This document shows, piece after piece, positions 9,578 through 17,389 of a DNA stretch of 64,000 bases. Numbering within the stretch: the first letter of the stretch is position 1; every line of letters begins with the position of its first letter. This stretch comes from VRUE01 sp963728365 (GTDB lineage Bacteria; Actinomycetota; Thermoleophilia; Solirubrobacterales; 70-9): the NCBI GenBank assembly GCA_963728365.1, contig CAVSJI010000002.1:145721-209720 (forward strand). The letters run 5' to 3'. Under the pieces are notes generated by a model that saw only the letters and a list, made by a program, of their open reading frames with translations, was not told the origin of the DNA and ran no database searches. Position numbers and translations under genes: made by a program.

Positions 9578-10369
9578 ATGGCGACTGAGTTGAGAGAGCT
9601 GGCCAGCGTGGACGGGCGGATTACGGCTACCGCCGAGGCGGTGGTGCCGCTCAAGGACGATGGGCTCTACCGGGGGGATGGGGCGTTTGAGGTGATCCGG
9701 CTGTACGGCGGGACGCCGTTCGCGCTTGGCGACCACCTCGACCGACTGGGGCGCTCCGCCACCGCAATCGAGCTCGAGTTCGACCGGGCTGCCCTCGAAG
9801 CCGAGATCGACGCGCTGCTCGCGGAGCTGGGCAACGCCGACGGGCAGCTGCGACTGATCGTCACCCGCGGCGGTCGCCGCCTGGCGATGACCGAGTCGAT
9901 CCCGGCGCACGCCGGGACCGTGAGCGTCGCCACGGTCACCTACTGCCCGAGCGTAATCCTCAACGGGGTCAAGTCGCTCTCCTACGCGGCCAACATGCAG
10001 TCGACCCGGCTCGCCAGGGCCCAGGGCGCCGACGAGGCCGTCCTCGTCACGCCCGACGGCACCGTGCTCGAGCCGCCGACCTCCTCGATCTTCTGGGTCT
10101 CCCCGCAGGGCGCCCTGCGCACGCCGGCGCTCGACAACGGCCTGCTCGAGTCGATCACCCGCGATCGGCTCGTCAGGGCGCTGCACGTCGAAGAGGGTGC
10201 CTGGCCGGTCGCCGACCTGCGCGCCGCCCGCGAGGCCTTTCTCGCCTCGACCACGCGTGAGATCCAGTCCGTATCCGCAATCGACCGCGCCGCGCTGCCT
10301 GCGGCGCCCGGCCCCCGCACCCGCGAGGCGCAGGATGCCTTCGCGGCAACGCTCGGAAAGGAGCTTTGA
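9578..10369 (+). CDS. Class IV aminotransferase (BCAT / aminodeoxychorismate lyase family)
   Basis: 263 aa from the ATG at MATELRELASVDG; an earlier in-frame TTG/ATG at 9530-9535 would add 16 residues encoded by the hairpin arm, which I consider less likely. Fold type IV PLP-enzyme signatures: GLYRGDGAFEVIR in the N-terminal half, the PLP lysine in GVKSLSYAANM, and GTVLEPPTSSIFW. This family contains branched-chain and D-amino-acid aminotransferases and 4-amino-4-deoxychorismate lyase; the sequence alone does not separate them for me. Its position inside an acyl-CoA degradation operon favours a branched-chain amino-acid role. Its stop overlaps the next start by four bases. Confidence 0.85.
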   Translation: MATELRELASVDGRITATAEAVVPLKDDGLYRGDGAFEVIRLYGGTPFALGDHLDRLGRSATAIELEFDRAALEAEIDALLAELGNADGQLRLIVTRGGRRLAMTESIPAHAGTVSVATVTYCPSVILNGVKSLSYAANMQSTRLARAQGADEAVLVTPDGTVLEPPTSSIFWVSPQGALRTPALDNGLLESITRDRLVRALHVEEGAWPVADLRAAREAFLASTTREIQSVSAIDRAALPAAPGPRTREAQDAFAATLGKEL

Positions 10370-11541
10370 CCTTGGACTTCCAGTTGACCGACGAGCAGCG
10401 CCTGATCTCCGAAACCGCGCGCGAATTCGCCGACAAGGAGATCACGCCGCGCGTCAAGGAGAACGACCGCGCCGCCCGCTTCGACCGCGAGCTGGCGAGC
10501 AAGCTGGGCGAGGTCGGCTACCTCGGCGCCCCGGTTGCCGAAGCGTACGGGGGGCGCGGCCTCGATTACATCGGCTACGGGCTGATCGTCGAGCAGGTCG
10601 GCCGCGCCGACTCCTCCGCCCGCACGGTCGTCTCGGTGCAGACCTCGCTGGTCGCCGGCTCGATCGAGAGGTGGGGCACCGAGGAGCAGAAGCAGCGCTG
10701 GCTGCCCCGCATGTGCTCGGGCGAGGCGCTTGGCTGCTTCGGCCTGACCGAGCCCGACACCGGCTCGGACGCCGCCAACCTGCGGACCCGGGCGACCAAG
10801 ACCGACGGCGGCTGGTCGATCAGCGGCCAGAAGATGTGGATCAGCCTCGCCAACTTCTCCGAGGTGGCGCTGATCTTCGCCCAGACCGACCCCGAGAAGA
10901 AGCACAAGGGCCTCGCCTGCTTCCTCGTCCCCACCGAGAGCGAGGGCTTCACCACGCAGGAGATCCACGGCAAGCTCGGCCTGCGCTCCTCCGACACCGG
11001 CGAGATCTCGCTCGACAACGTCGAGGTGCCCGACGACGCGATGCTCGGCGAGATCGGCGACGGCTTCAAGGTCGCGATGAGCGCCCTCGACAACGGCCGC
11101 TACAGCGTCGCCGCGGGCTGCGTCGGCATCTGCGAAGGCTGCGTCGAAGCCTCGGTCGCCTACGCCAAGGAGCGCAAGCAGTTCGGCGTGCCGCTGGCCC
11201 GCTTCCAGCTGGTCCAGGAGATGATCGCCGAGATGATCCTCAAGCGCGACGCCTCGCGGATGCTGGTCTACCGGGCCGGCGTGCTCAAGGACGAAAAGAA
11301 GCCGAACACGACCGAGACCTCGGTGGCGAAGCTCTACGCGACCGAGTCGGCGGTCGAATGCGCCAACCTGGCGATCCAGGTCCACGGCGGCTCGGGCTAC
11401 GTCGACGACTACCCGGTCGAGCGCTACCTGCGCGACGCTCGCGTCACCACCCTGTACGAGGGCACCTCGCAGATCCAGAAGCTGATCATCGGCCGGGCCG
11501 CAACCGGGATCAACGCGATGACACCAATGGTGATCGAGTAG
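10366..11541 (+). CDS. Acyl-CoA dehydrogenase
   Basis: 391 aa from a TTG overlapping the aminotransferase stop (TTGA); a second TTG two codons on is equally possible. Signatures: CFGLTEPDTGSD (FAD and substrate contact), QKMWIS, the KERKQFG loop, and the catalytic Glu in TTLYEGTSQIQ near the C-terminus. It introduces the alpha-beta double bond into a short-chain or branched acyl-CoA, passing electrons to ETF. In this operon with a class IV aminotransferase and enoyl-CoA hydratase, a branched-chain acyl-CoA is a reasonable but unproven substrate. Confidence 0.95.
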   Translation: MTLDFQLTDEQRLISETAREFADKEITPRVKENDRAARFDRELASKLGEVGYLGAPVAEAYGGRGLDYIGYGLIVEQVGRADSSARTVVSVQTSLVAGSIERWGTEEQKQRWLPRMCSGEALGCFGLTEPDTGSDAANLRTRATKTDGGWSISGQKMWISLANFSEVALIFAQTDPEKKHKGLACFLVPTESEGFTTQEIHGKLGLRSSDTGEISLDNVEVPDDAMLGEIGDGFKVAMSALDNGRYSVAAGCVGICEGCVEASVAYAKERKQFGVPLARFQLVQEMIAEMILKRDASRMLVYRAGVLKDEKKPNTTETSVAKLYATESAVECANLAIQVHGGSGYVDDYPVERYLRDARVTTLYEGTSQIQKLIIGRAATGINAMTPMVIE

Positions 11542-11543
11542 GC

Positions 11544-12314
11544 GTGTCGGAGCTGGTCGAGACCTCGCGCGACGGCAACGTCGCCGTGCTCCGCCTCAAC
11601 CGGCCCGAGGCGCGCAACGCCCTCTCGCCGGAGGTGATGGAGGAGCTGGCGAGCACGCTGGAGCGACTCGATCCCGACCCGGAGGTGCGCTGCGTGGTGA
11701 TCGCAGGCTCCGAGAAGGTCTTCGCCGCCGGCGCCGACATCCGGGCGATGGCCGAGCGCAGCTTCGCCGAGGCGCTGCGCCACCCCGCCGCCGCCTTCTG
11801 GAAGCGGTTGGCGGCAATCAAGACGCCGCTGGTCGCCGCGGTCTCCGGCTACGCCCTGGGTGGTGGCTGCGAGCTGGCACTGGCCTGCGACATGATCGTC
11901 GCCGCCGAGGGCGCGAGGTTCGGCCAGCCCGAGATCAACCTGGGAATCATCCCCGGCGGCGGCGGGACCCAGCGCTTGGCGCGGGTGCTCGGCAAGCAGC
12001 GGGCGATGGAGCTAGTCCTCACCGGCAGGCGCTTCACCGCCGCCGAGGCGCAGGCGATGGGCCTGGTCAACCGGGTCGTCCCCGACGACGCGTGGTTGGA
12101 GGAGGCGATGGCGCTCGCCCGCGAGATCGCGGAGAAGCCCCCGATCGCCTCCCGACTCGCCAAGCAGGCGGTGCTCGCCGCCGAGGAGACCGCCCTCGCT
12201 GCCGGGCTAGAGAACGAGCGCCGCCTATACGAGCTGGCAATGGCAACCGAGGACCGCAAGGAGGGCATGCGCGCCTTCCTAGACAAGCGCGACCCCAACT
12301 TCGAAGGCAAGTAG
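11544..12314 (+). CDS. Enoyl-CoA hydratase/isomerase
   Basis: 256 aa from a GTG two bases after the dehydrogenase stop. Crotonase features: FAAGADIRAMAE (oxyanion-hole and CoA contact), YALGGGCELALACDM with the first catalytic-type Glu, and QPEINLGIIPGGGGTQRL with the second. Both Glu positions of true hydratases are present, so it should hydrate enoyl-CoA. Standard single-domain length. Upstream gene supplies its likely substrate; the downstream one oxidises its product. Confidence 0.93.
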   Translation: MSELVETSRDGNVAVLRLNRPEARNALSPEVMEELASTLERLDPDPEVRCVVIAGSEKVFAAGADIRAMAERSFAEALRHPAAAFWKRLAAIKTPLVAAVSGYALGGGCELALACDMIVAAEGARFGQPEINLGIIPGGGGTQRLARVLGKQRAMELVLTGRRFTAAEAQAMGLVNRVVPDDAWLEEAMALAREIAEKPPIASRLAKQAVLAAEETALAAGLENERRLYELAMATEDRKEGMRAFLDKRDPNFEGK

Positions 12315-12325
12315 GAAGCCGGGGG

Positions 12326-12372
12326 CCGACGGGCCGATATGTCAAGTATGCCTTTACATATCGGCCCGTCGG
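12326..12372. repeat. Perfect 17-bp palindrome overlapping the first possible start of the next gene
   Basis: Arms CCGACGGGCCGATATGT (12326-12342) and its exact complement (12356-12372) enclose a 13-base loop. Like the hairpin at 9491-9543 it has long perfect arms and a loop of 13 bases and sits directly upstream of a gene of the same operon. The first ATG of the dehydrogenase frame (12339) is inside the 5' arm and a second (12348) in the loop. Confidence 0.85.
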
Positions 12373-12377
12373 CGGCC

Positions 12378-13586
12378 GTGTCGCGGGTGGGGGTCGTGGG
12401 GGCAGGGACCATGGGGGCGGGAATTGCGCAGATCGCGGCCCTTGGCGGCTACGAGACGCGCCTGCACGATCCGGTGCCCGAGGCGCTCGACACCGGGGTT
12501 GAGCGGCTTCGGGGAGCACTTGCCAAGGGCGCCGCGAAGGGACGTTGGAGCGAAGCTGAAGCAGAAGAGGCCGCTGGAAGGGTTGCCGCGGCGCCGGCCA
12601 TCGCCGACCTGGCCGGCTGCGACCTGGTGATCGAGGCGGCACCGGAGGATCTCGAGCTGAAGCGCGGGCTGTTCGCGGCCCTGGCCGAGGCCTGCGGGCC
12701 CGAGGCGGTCCTCGCCACCAACACCTCCTCCCTGCCGGTCGCCGCGATCGCCGCCGAGATCCCCCACCGCGAGCGGGTCGTGGGCATGCACTTCTTCAAT
12801 CCGCCGGCGCTGATGAAGCTGGTCGAGGTCGTCGCCACCGCCGAGTCCTCACCCGCAGCGCTCGACGCCACCACCGAGGTCGGAGAGCGCATGGGCCGCA
12901 CGCCGATCCGCGCCAAGGACAGCCCGGGCTTCCTCGCCAACCGCCTCGCCCGCCCCTTCAGCCTCGAGTCGCTGCGGATGCTCGCCGCCGGCGTCGCCGA
13001 CGCCCAGACGATCGACCGCGTCTGCCGCGCGCTCGGCTTCCGCATGGGACCCTTCGAGCTGATCGACCTGATCGGCCTCGACGTCAACCTCAGCGTCGCC
13101 CGCTCCTTCTACGCCCAGGGCGGCGAGCCGGCCCGCTGGCGCCCGAGCGCGATCCAGGAAGCGATGGTCGCCAAGGGCGAGCTCGGGCGCAAGAGCGGCC
13201 GCGGCTTCTACGACTACAGCGACCCGCCGCCCCTCGTCTCCCCCGTGCCCTCGCACCAGGTGGCGCGGGAGCGGGACGGCGAGCCCGAGGAGCTGACGCT
13301 GGACCCCGAGGCGCTGGCGGCGATTCACTCCGCCGCTCCCAGGATCATTCCCCGCCTCCTCGCCCAAATCGCCAACGAGGCAGGCTTCGCCCGCGAAGAG
13401 GAGATCGGCTCCCCCGACGACATGGACACCGCGATGCGACTCGGCTTCAACTGGCCACAGGGACCGATCGAGCTCACTGCCCTGATCGGTCCCGGCCGCG
13501 TCGTCGAGCTGCTCGAAGCGCTGCGCGCCAAGCACGGCGACGCCTACGCCCCCGCTCCCCGGCTGCTCGCCGAGGCGGGGCAGTAG
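12378..13586 (+). CDS. 3-hydroxyacyl-CoA (3-hydroxybutyryl-CoA) dehydrogenase
   Basis: 402 aa from the GTG just before the Rossmann fold (VGVVGAGTMGAGIAQ); in-frame ATGs at 12339 and 12348 would add 13 or 10 residues made of palindrome sequence and are less plausible. Motifs: GAGTMGAGIA (NAD), NTSSLPV, HFFNPPALMKLVEVV with the catalytic His, and KDSPGFLANR. Two C-terminal 3HCDH domains follow, the second starting around the RIIPRLLAQIANEA segment, giving the ~400-aa PaaH-like architecture. It oxidises 3-hydroxyacyl-CoA to 3-ketoacyl-CoA, completing the cycle with the thiolase of this operon. Confidence 0.93.
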   Translation: MSRVGVVGAGTMGAGIAQIAALGGYETRLHDPVPEALDTGVERLRGALAKGAAKGRWSEAEAEEAAGRVAAAPAIADLAGCDLVIEAAPEDLELKRGLFAALAEACGPEAVLATNTSSLPVAAIAAEIPHRERVVGMHFFNPPALMKLVEVVATAESSPAALDATTEVGERMGRTPIRAKDSPGFLANRLARPFSLESLRMLAAGVADAQTIDRVCRALGFRMGPFELIDLIGLDVNLSVARSFYAQGGEPARWRPSAIQEAMVAKGELGRKSGRGFYDYSDPPPLVSPVPSHQVARERDGEPEELTLDPEALAAIHSAAPRIIPRLLAQIANEAGFAREEEIGSPDDMDTAMRLGFNWPQGPIELTALIGPGRVVELLEALRAKHGDAYAPAPRLLAEAGQ

Positions 13587-13669
13587 CGCCGGGATCGAGT
13601 CGCGCTCAACGGGACAGCCGGAACATCAGCTGGCACGGTGGCGCCGCCGCATTCTGCAAGGCTGGGGGG

Positions 13670-14152
13670 ATGAACGAGAGCGAAACCGGCGGCGAGCCGA
13701 TAACCGAGCAGGGGCTGATCGAACTCCGCGAGGAAATCGAGAGCCTGGAAACCGAGGGTCGCACGACGATGGCGGAGCGGATCAAAGTGGCGCGCGAGGA
13801 AGGCGACCTCAAGGAGAACGCCGAGTATCACATCGCCAAGGAGGATCAGGCCCACCTCGAGACCAAGATCAAGCGCCTGCGCGAGCGCCTGCGCACGGCG
13901 GTCGTGGTCGAGGTCGACGGCAACGCGGACAGCTTCGCATTCGGCCGCACCGCCGAGGTCCTCGACGAGTCCAAGGGCGAGACCAACACCTGGACCCTGG
14001 TCGGCTCAACCGAAGCCAACCTCGCCGACGGCCGCCTCTCAGCCGAGTCCCCCATCGGCCGCGCCCTGCTCGACGCCAAGGTCAACGACCCAATCGAAAT
14101 CGAGACCCCGAAAGGCTCCCGGACCTTTGTAGTGCAGAAGTTGGTCGGCTGA
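13670..14152 (+). CDS. greA: Transcription elongation factor GreA
   Basis: 160 aa, normal length. The N-terminal coiled-coil hairpin carries EEGDLKENAEY, the acidic tip that enters the RNA polymerase secondary channel and activates cleavage of backtracked RNA, and the C-terminal FKBP-like part has WTLVGSTEAN, SPIGRALL and GDPIEIETP-type motifs (here NDPIEIETP). It is separated from the dehydrogenase by 83 bases and faces an accessory island starting at its stop codon. Confidence 0.97.
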   Translation: MNESETGGEPITEQGLIELREEIESLETEGRTTMAERIKVAREEGDLKENAEYHIAKEDQAHLETKIKRLRERLRTAVVVEVDGNADSFAFGRTAEVLDESKGETNTWTLVGSTEANLADGRLSAESPIGRALLDAKVNDPIEIETPKGSRTFVVQKLVG

Positions 14153-14452
14153 CTACGCCGCGACGCGGGAGCCCACGTCCAGCACAACCTCGCGATCCGG
14201 CGCGGCTATAGCTGCCCGCGCGGCGGCTAGCAGCGCTTCCGAATCAAGGTCGAGCCGCTCGGCCGCACGGCCCAGCGCAGCGCCCAAGTCTCCACCGGTC
14301 CCAATCACGTCGATCCGCACCGGCTTCCCGCCGCACATGCCGATCACCAGCCCGTCGTCGACCGTGTCGTCTCCGTAATCGACGTGCTCGACAGCAGCCA
14401 GAACGATCTGGACCGTGTCGCCTTCGCTGTCGTAATCCGCTCTCACCTTCAC
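14153..14452 (-). CDS. DUF2283-like small protein (putative antitoxin)
   Basis: 99 aa. The N-terminal pattern MKVRADYDSEGDTVQIVL followed by HVDYGDDTVDDGLVIGM resembles DUF2283, a beta-rich small domain often encoded beside DUF4258 proteins. A helical C-terminal half (LGRAAERLDLDSEALLAAA) is extra. Its start overlaps the stop of the DUF4258 gene by four bases, so the two are coupled. The two-gene layout resembles a toxin-antitoxin pair with the toxin-like gene first; activity is not shown by the sequence. Confidence 0.65.
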   Translation of the reverse strand: MKVRADYDSEGDTVQIVLAAVEHVDYGDDTVDDGLVIGMCGGKPVRIDVIGTGGDLGAALGRAAERLDLDSEALLAAARAAIAAPDREVVLDVGSRVAA

Positions 14453-14655
14453 CTCCGATGCATTGTGACGATCAAGTCGGGGTCGTCAAGCGCAACCACG
14501 ACCCGCACCCGCTCGCCCCGGATCCGGCCAACGTATCGCCACTTCCCGTCGCGATCGAAATCGACCTGCTCGGCCGACTCGATCAGCCGTTCGGCGTCAG
14601 CGACCGTCGCGCCGATCTCACGGGCCCGGTTCTTCGCATGTCGCGTGAAGCGCAC
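14449..14655 (-). CDS. DUF4258-like small protein (putative toxin)
   Basis: 68 aa. It begins MRFTRHAKNRAREIG with later RIRGERVRVVVAL, the RH..R pattern of DUF4258, related in shape to RelE/BrnT-type small basic RNases. Basic N-terminus, beta-rich C-terminus. It is the first gene of a two-gene unit with the DUF2283-like protein. Start ATG chosen because it is the only start ahead of the domain. Confidence 0.65.
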   Translation of the reverse strand: MRFTRHAKNRAREIGATVADAERLIESAEQVDFDRDGKWRYVGRIRGERVRVVVALDDPDLIVTMHRR

Positions 14656-14721
14656 ATGGGTCTAAGCCTGGAGAACGCAATCTTCGCCCCTCTCTGGACC
14701 GAAAATGCAACGCTGTCGCCC

Positions 14722-14960
14722 ATGGAAGTCGAGATCAAAGACCTGGCTAATCAGACAGCCAACCTGCTCGCCGCCGTGAACGCCGGACAACGCGTCGTCC
14801 TCATCGACAATGGCGATCCACTCGCTGACATCGTCTCGCACGACCCCCGCGCCAGGTGGCCGAGCGACACCGAGTTTCGTGAGCAAACTGCAAGCGAGAT
14901 CCGCAGACCCCGCCTTGCGCCAAGAGCTCGCCGAGCTGGCAGGGCCAGACCCTGGACGAG
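14722..14960 (+). pseudogene. Phd/VapB-type antitoxin, frameshifted remnant
   Basis: From the ATG the first 45 or so codons read MEVEIKDLANQTANLLAAV...GQRVVLIDNGDPLADIV, a textbook Phd/YefM-like antitoxin N-terminus. The C-terminal antitoxin tail (SKLQARSADPALRQELAELAG) continues in the next frame, so a frameshift around 14860-14890 separates the halves. A decayed VapC tail follows. The tandem arrangement and loss of phase in both genes mark a dead toxin-antitoxin locus. Confidence 0.6.
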
Positions 14961-15059
14961 CTTTGGCCGTCTTCATCGCTCGCGAGACCAGCAAGCTCCC
15001 GTCAGCTACCCCGCTCGACCCCTTGTTGCACCAGCTTTCCCGACGAGTCGCCGTCAACG

Positions 15060-15226
15060 TCCAACCCGAGCGAAATCGACACCAGCGACGATGCGCGCGC
15101 CATCAAGGTGACTGGCGCCGTCATCGCCGCGACCGCGGTAAGCATAGATTGCCGGTGGTCGGCCAGGACAGTGACTCCGAGCGAATCGCTGCCGCCCATT
15201 GCGATTTGCGCACCTGGGCCGCATAG
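15060..15226 (+). pseudogene. PIN-domain (VapC) C-terminal remnant, frameshifted
   Basis: One frame reads AIKVTGAVIAATAVS and a second, from about 15144, LPVVGQDSDSERIAAAHCDL. Put together these match the end of VapC PIN toxins, where a D.LIAATA helix is followed by LPVVT.D.DF..IA. The N-terminal catalytic half is not found between here and the antitoxin remnant, so the gene is both deleted and frameshifted. Confidence 0.55.
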
Positions 15227-15229
15227 CCG

Positions 15230-16335
15230 CTAGCTCCAAAGCGCGAATACATCCGGATACCACCGGAGCGGCTTGTTTGGCACTAGTCGCGCGTATCGGG
15301 CTGCTGCATTGGGGTCGGGATTTACTACGTCAACGGCCTTCAACGCATCGTTCGAGTAGATACTTCGTTGAAAGAGCTTTTCAGCCTCAATGTCGGCTGG
15401 CGGCAGCGAATATCCAAAAAAGATCAGACGATCGCATGTGCTGAGCACTGCCTCGGCGTCCTCCCACACCTGGGGAATGAACCTTTGAATAAGCACCTGC
15501 TTGTTATAGACCGGCGGAATAATCACCGGCCACATGTACCATGTCGAACGTCCTCGGCCTTTCGCCTTGGTGAACCGCAGCTGTGGGGGCACTTTTCTTC
15601 GTCGAGTGACCCGAACGGGCGGTGGTTTCGCCTCGCCCGACAAGACCCTTGGACTCGGCTGGCGGCCATTCATGCGGACCTGCCAGTTCAATGACCCGTG
15701 AAGCTTGAGAATCTTGAGGCGCTGCCCATGATCGCACGTGGAACCATGGTCCGGAAAAACAGAACTCGCAGCGGTAGTCATTAGCTGCGTATGGGCGCTA
15801 AATGCCCCATACCCGTGCTCCACGCACCACAGCGGCCGCAGTCTTGCCCTCTTGTAGATCTCATTCTCAAGAACGAGATCCTGATTGAACGTAAGGAGGG
15901 TAGACGCATCGGAGGTCTCCGCGACATGGGCGATGAGCCGGCCAACCGGTCCACCTGTATAGCCATCTTCGTTCATCCAATCAGTCGTCTCACTGATGAC
16001 GCGGCGGTAGATGTCAATCAGGGCGGTGTAGGCACCGGCGATCTCTTTGCTGGTTGATCGAAAGAGAAGTCGAAAAATAGATCCTTGAAGAATTCCTCCA
16101 TCCTAACCACTGCCTCTAGCTTCTCGAAGGGCGAGCCGGTGGGCAAGGTAGCGGCATATGTCCGTAGATCTGAAGAGACGGTAATCCCCAAAGCTCGGAT
16201 CTTTTTGAAGAAGGTTGTATCTAGCGGCGGATTCCGGTCCGTGAGCCTTTGGCGATGAAACGTTTCAGCGTTCGCCAACGAAGACCCCGCCCCAAATACC
16301 ACGCACGTACCCATTCGAGGTAGGATAGTAGTCAC
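15230..16335 (-). pseudogene. SIR2-like (SIR2_2) family protein, interrupted by a one-base frameshift
   Basis: Two minus-strand frames make one protein of about 370 aa. The N-terminal piece (GTG at 16335, with GGGAGG eight bases upstream) carries CVVFGAGSSLANA, a SIR2-type nucleotide-binding turn. The C-terminal piece carries LLTFNQDLVLE, LKLHGSLNWQ and FFGYSLPPADIEAE, the Asn/Asp, catalytic-type His and Gly motifs of SIR2_2. Near 16045 the upstream frame runs to a stop while the other frame continues with EIAGAYTALIDIYRR, so loss of one base explains the break. SIR2_2 proteins often act as NAD-consuming antiphage effectors. The region is distinctly less GC-rich than its neighbours, as in transferred DNA. 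A sequencing error would make this an intact gene. Confidence 0.65.
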
Positions 16336-16375
16336 GGCGGGCACCTCCCAAGCGGTAGGCCCGCCAACCTACGAT

Positions 16376-17389
16376 CTAGCTGCCAGGCGTCGGAGCAACC
16401 TCCACCGGCTCGCCGCCCGGCATCCAGTGCGCCTCGGGGCTTGGTGGGGTGTCGCGGAGGTACCACTCGGCGTCGAGGGCGCCCTTGCAGCCGCTGCCGG
16501 CGGCGGTTACGGCTTGGCGGTAAGTGTGGTCGACTACGTCGCCTACGGCGAAGACTCCCGCCAGGTTCGTGCGAGTTGAGGTGCCGTCGGTGAGGATGTA
16601 GCCGTTCTCGTCGGTGTCGACCTGGTCGGCGACCACCTCGGAGCGGGGGATGTGGCCGATCGCGACGAAGGCGCCGTCGGTCTTGAAGTCCTCGGTCTCG
16701 CCGGTCTCGACGTTGCGCAGGCGGACGTGGCTGAGGCGGTTGCCCTCGTCGTTGGCGACGAACTCCTCCGGGACGAACGGGGTCTTGAACTCGATGTTCG
16801 GCTGCTCCTTCGTCCGGTCGAACATGATCTTCGAGGCGCGGAACTCATCGCGCCGGTTGACCACGGTCAGCTCGCTGGCGTACTTGGAGATGAAGATCGA
16901 GTCCTCCATCGCCGAGTCGCCACCGCCGATCACGATCACCTTCTGGTCTTTGAAGAAGGCGCCGTCGCAGACACCGCAGGTGGAGACGCCGCAGCCGCTC
17001 AGCTCGAGCTCGCCGGGGATGCCGAGCCGGCGCGGCTCCGCCCCCATCGCCAGGATCACGGTCTTTGCCAGGTGCTCCTCGTCGCCGAGGAAGACCTTCT
17101 GCAGGCCGCCGTCGCTGAGCTCGACCCGGTCGACGTCGTCGCTGACGAAGCGCGTCCCGAAGCGCTCGGCCTGGGCGCGGAACTGGGTCATCATCTCGGG
17201 CCCCAAGATGCCCTCGGGGTAGCCGGGGTAGTTCTCGACGTCGGTCGTGTTCTGCAGCTGCCCGCCCCACTGGAAGCCCTCGAAGACGAGCGGCTCGAGG
17301 TTGGCGCGCGCCGTGTAGAGCGCCGCCGTGTAGCCTGCCGGCCCGCCGCCGACGATGATCGTGTTCTCGGCCTTCTTCGTCTCTGTCAT
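16376..17389 (-). CDS. trxB: Thioredoxin-disulfide reductase
   Basis: 337 aa. FAD-binding IIVGGGPAGYTAALYTAR, redox pair in VSTCGVCDGAFF (CGVC instead of the more usual CATC), NADPH-binding VIGGGDSAMED and the C-terminal GVFAVGDV with Asp contacting FAD. It passes electrons from NADPH to thioredoxin. The C-terminus has a tail of about 20 residues (HWMPGGEPVEV...) beyond the usual end. Its ATG overlaps the stop of the upstream membrane protein by four bases. No thioredoxin gene is visible here. Confidence 0.95.
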   Translation of the reverse strand: MTETKKAENTIIVGGGPAGYTAALYTARANLEPLVFEGFQWGGQLQNTTDVENYPGYPEGILGPEMMTQFRAQAERFGTRFVSDDVDRVELSDGGLQKVFLGDEEHLAKTVILAMGAEPRRLGIPGELELSGCGVSTCGVCDGAFFKDQKVIVIGGGDSAMEDSIFISKYASELTVVNRRDEFRASKIMFDRTKEQPNIEFKTPFVPEEFVANDEGNRLSHVRLRNVETGETEDFKTDGAFVAIGHIPRSEVVADQVDTDENGYILTDGTSTRTNLAGVFAVGDVVDHTYRQAVTAAGSGCKGALDAEWYLRDTPPSPEAHWMPGGEPVEVAPTPGS

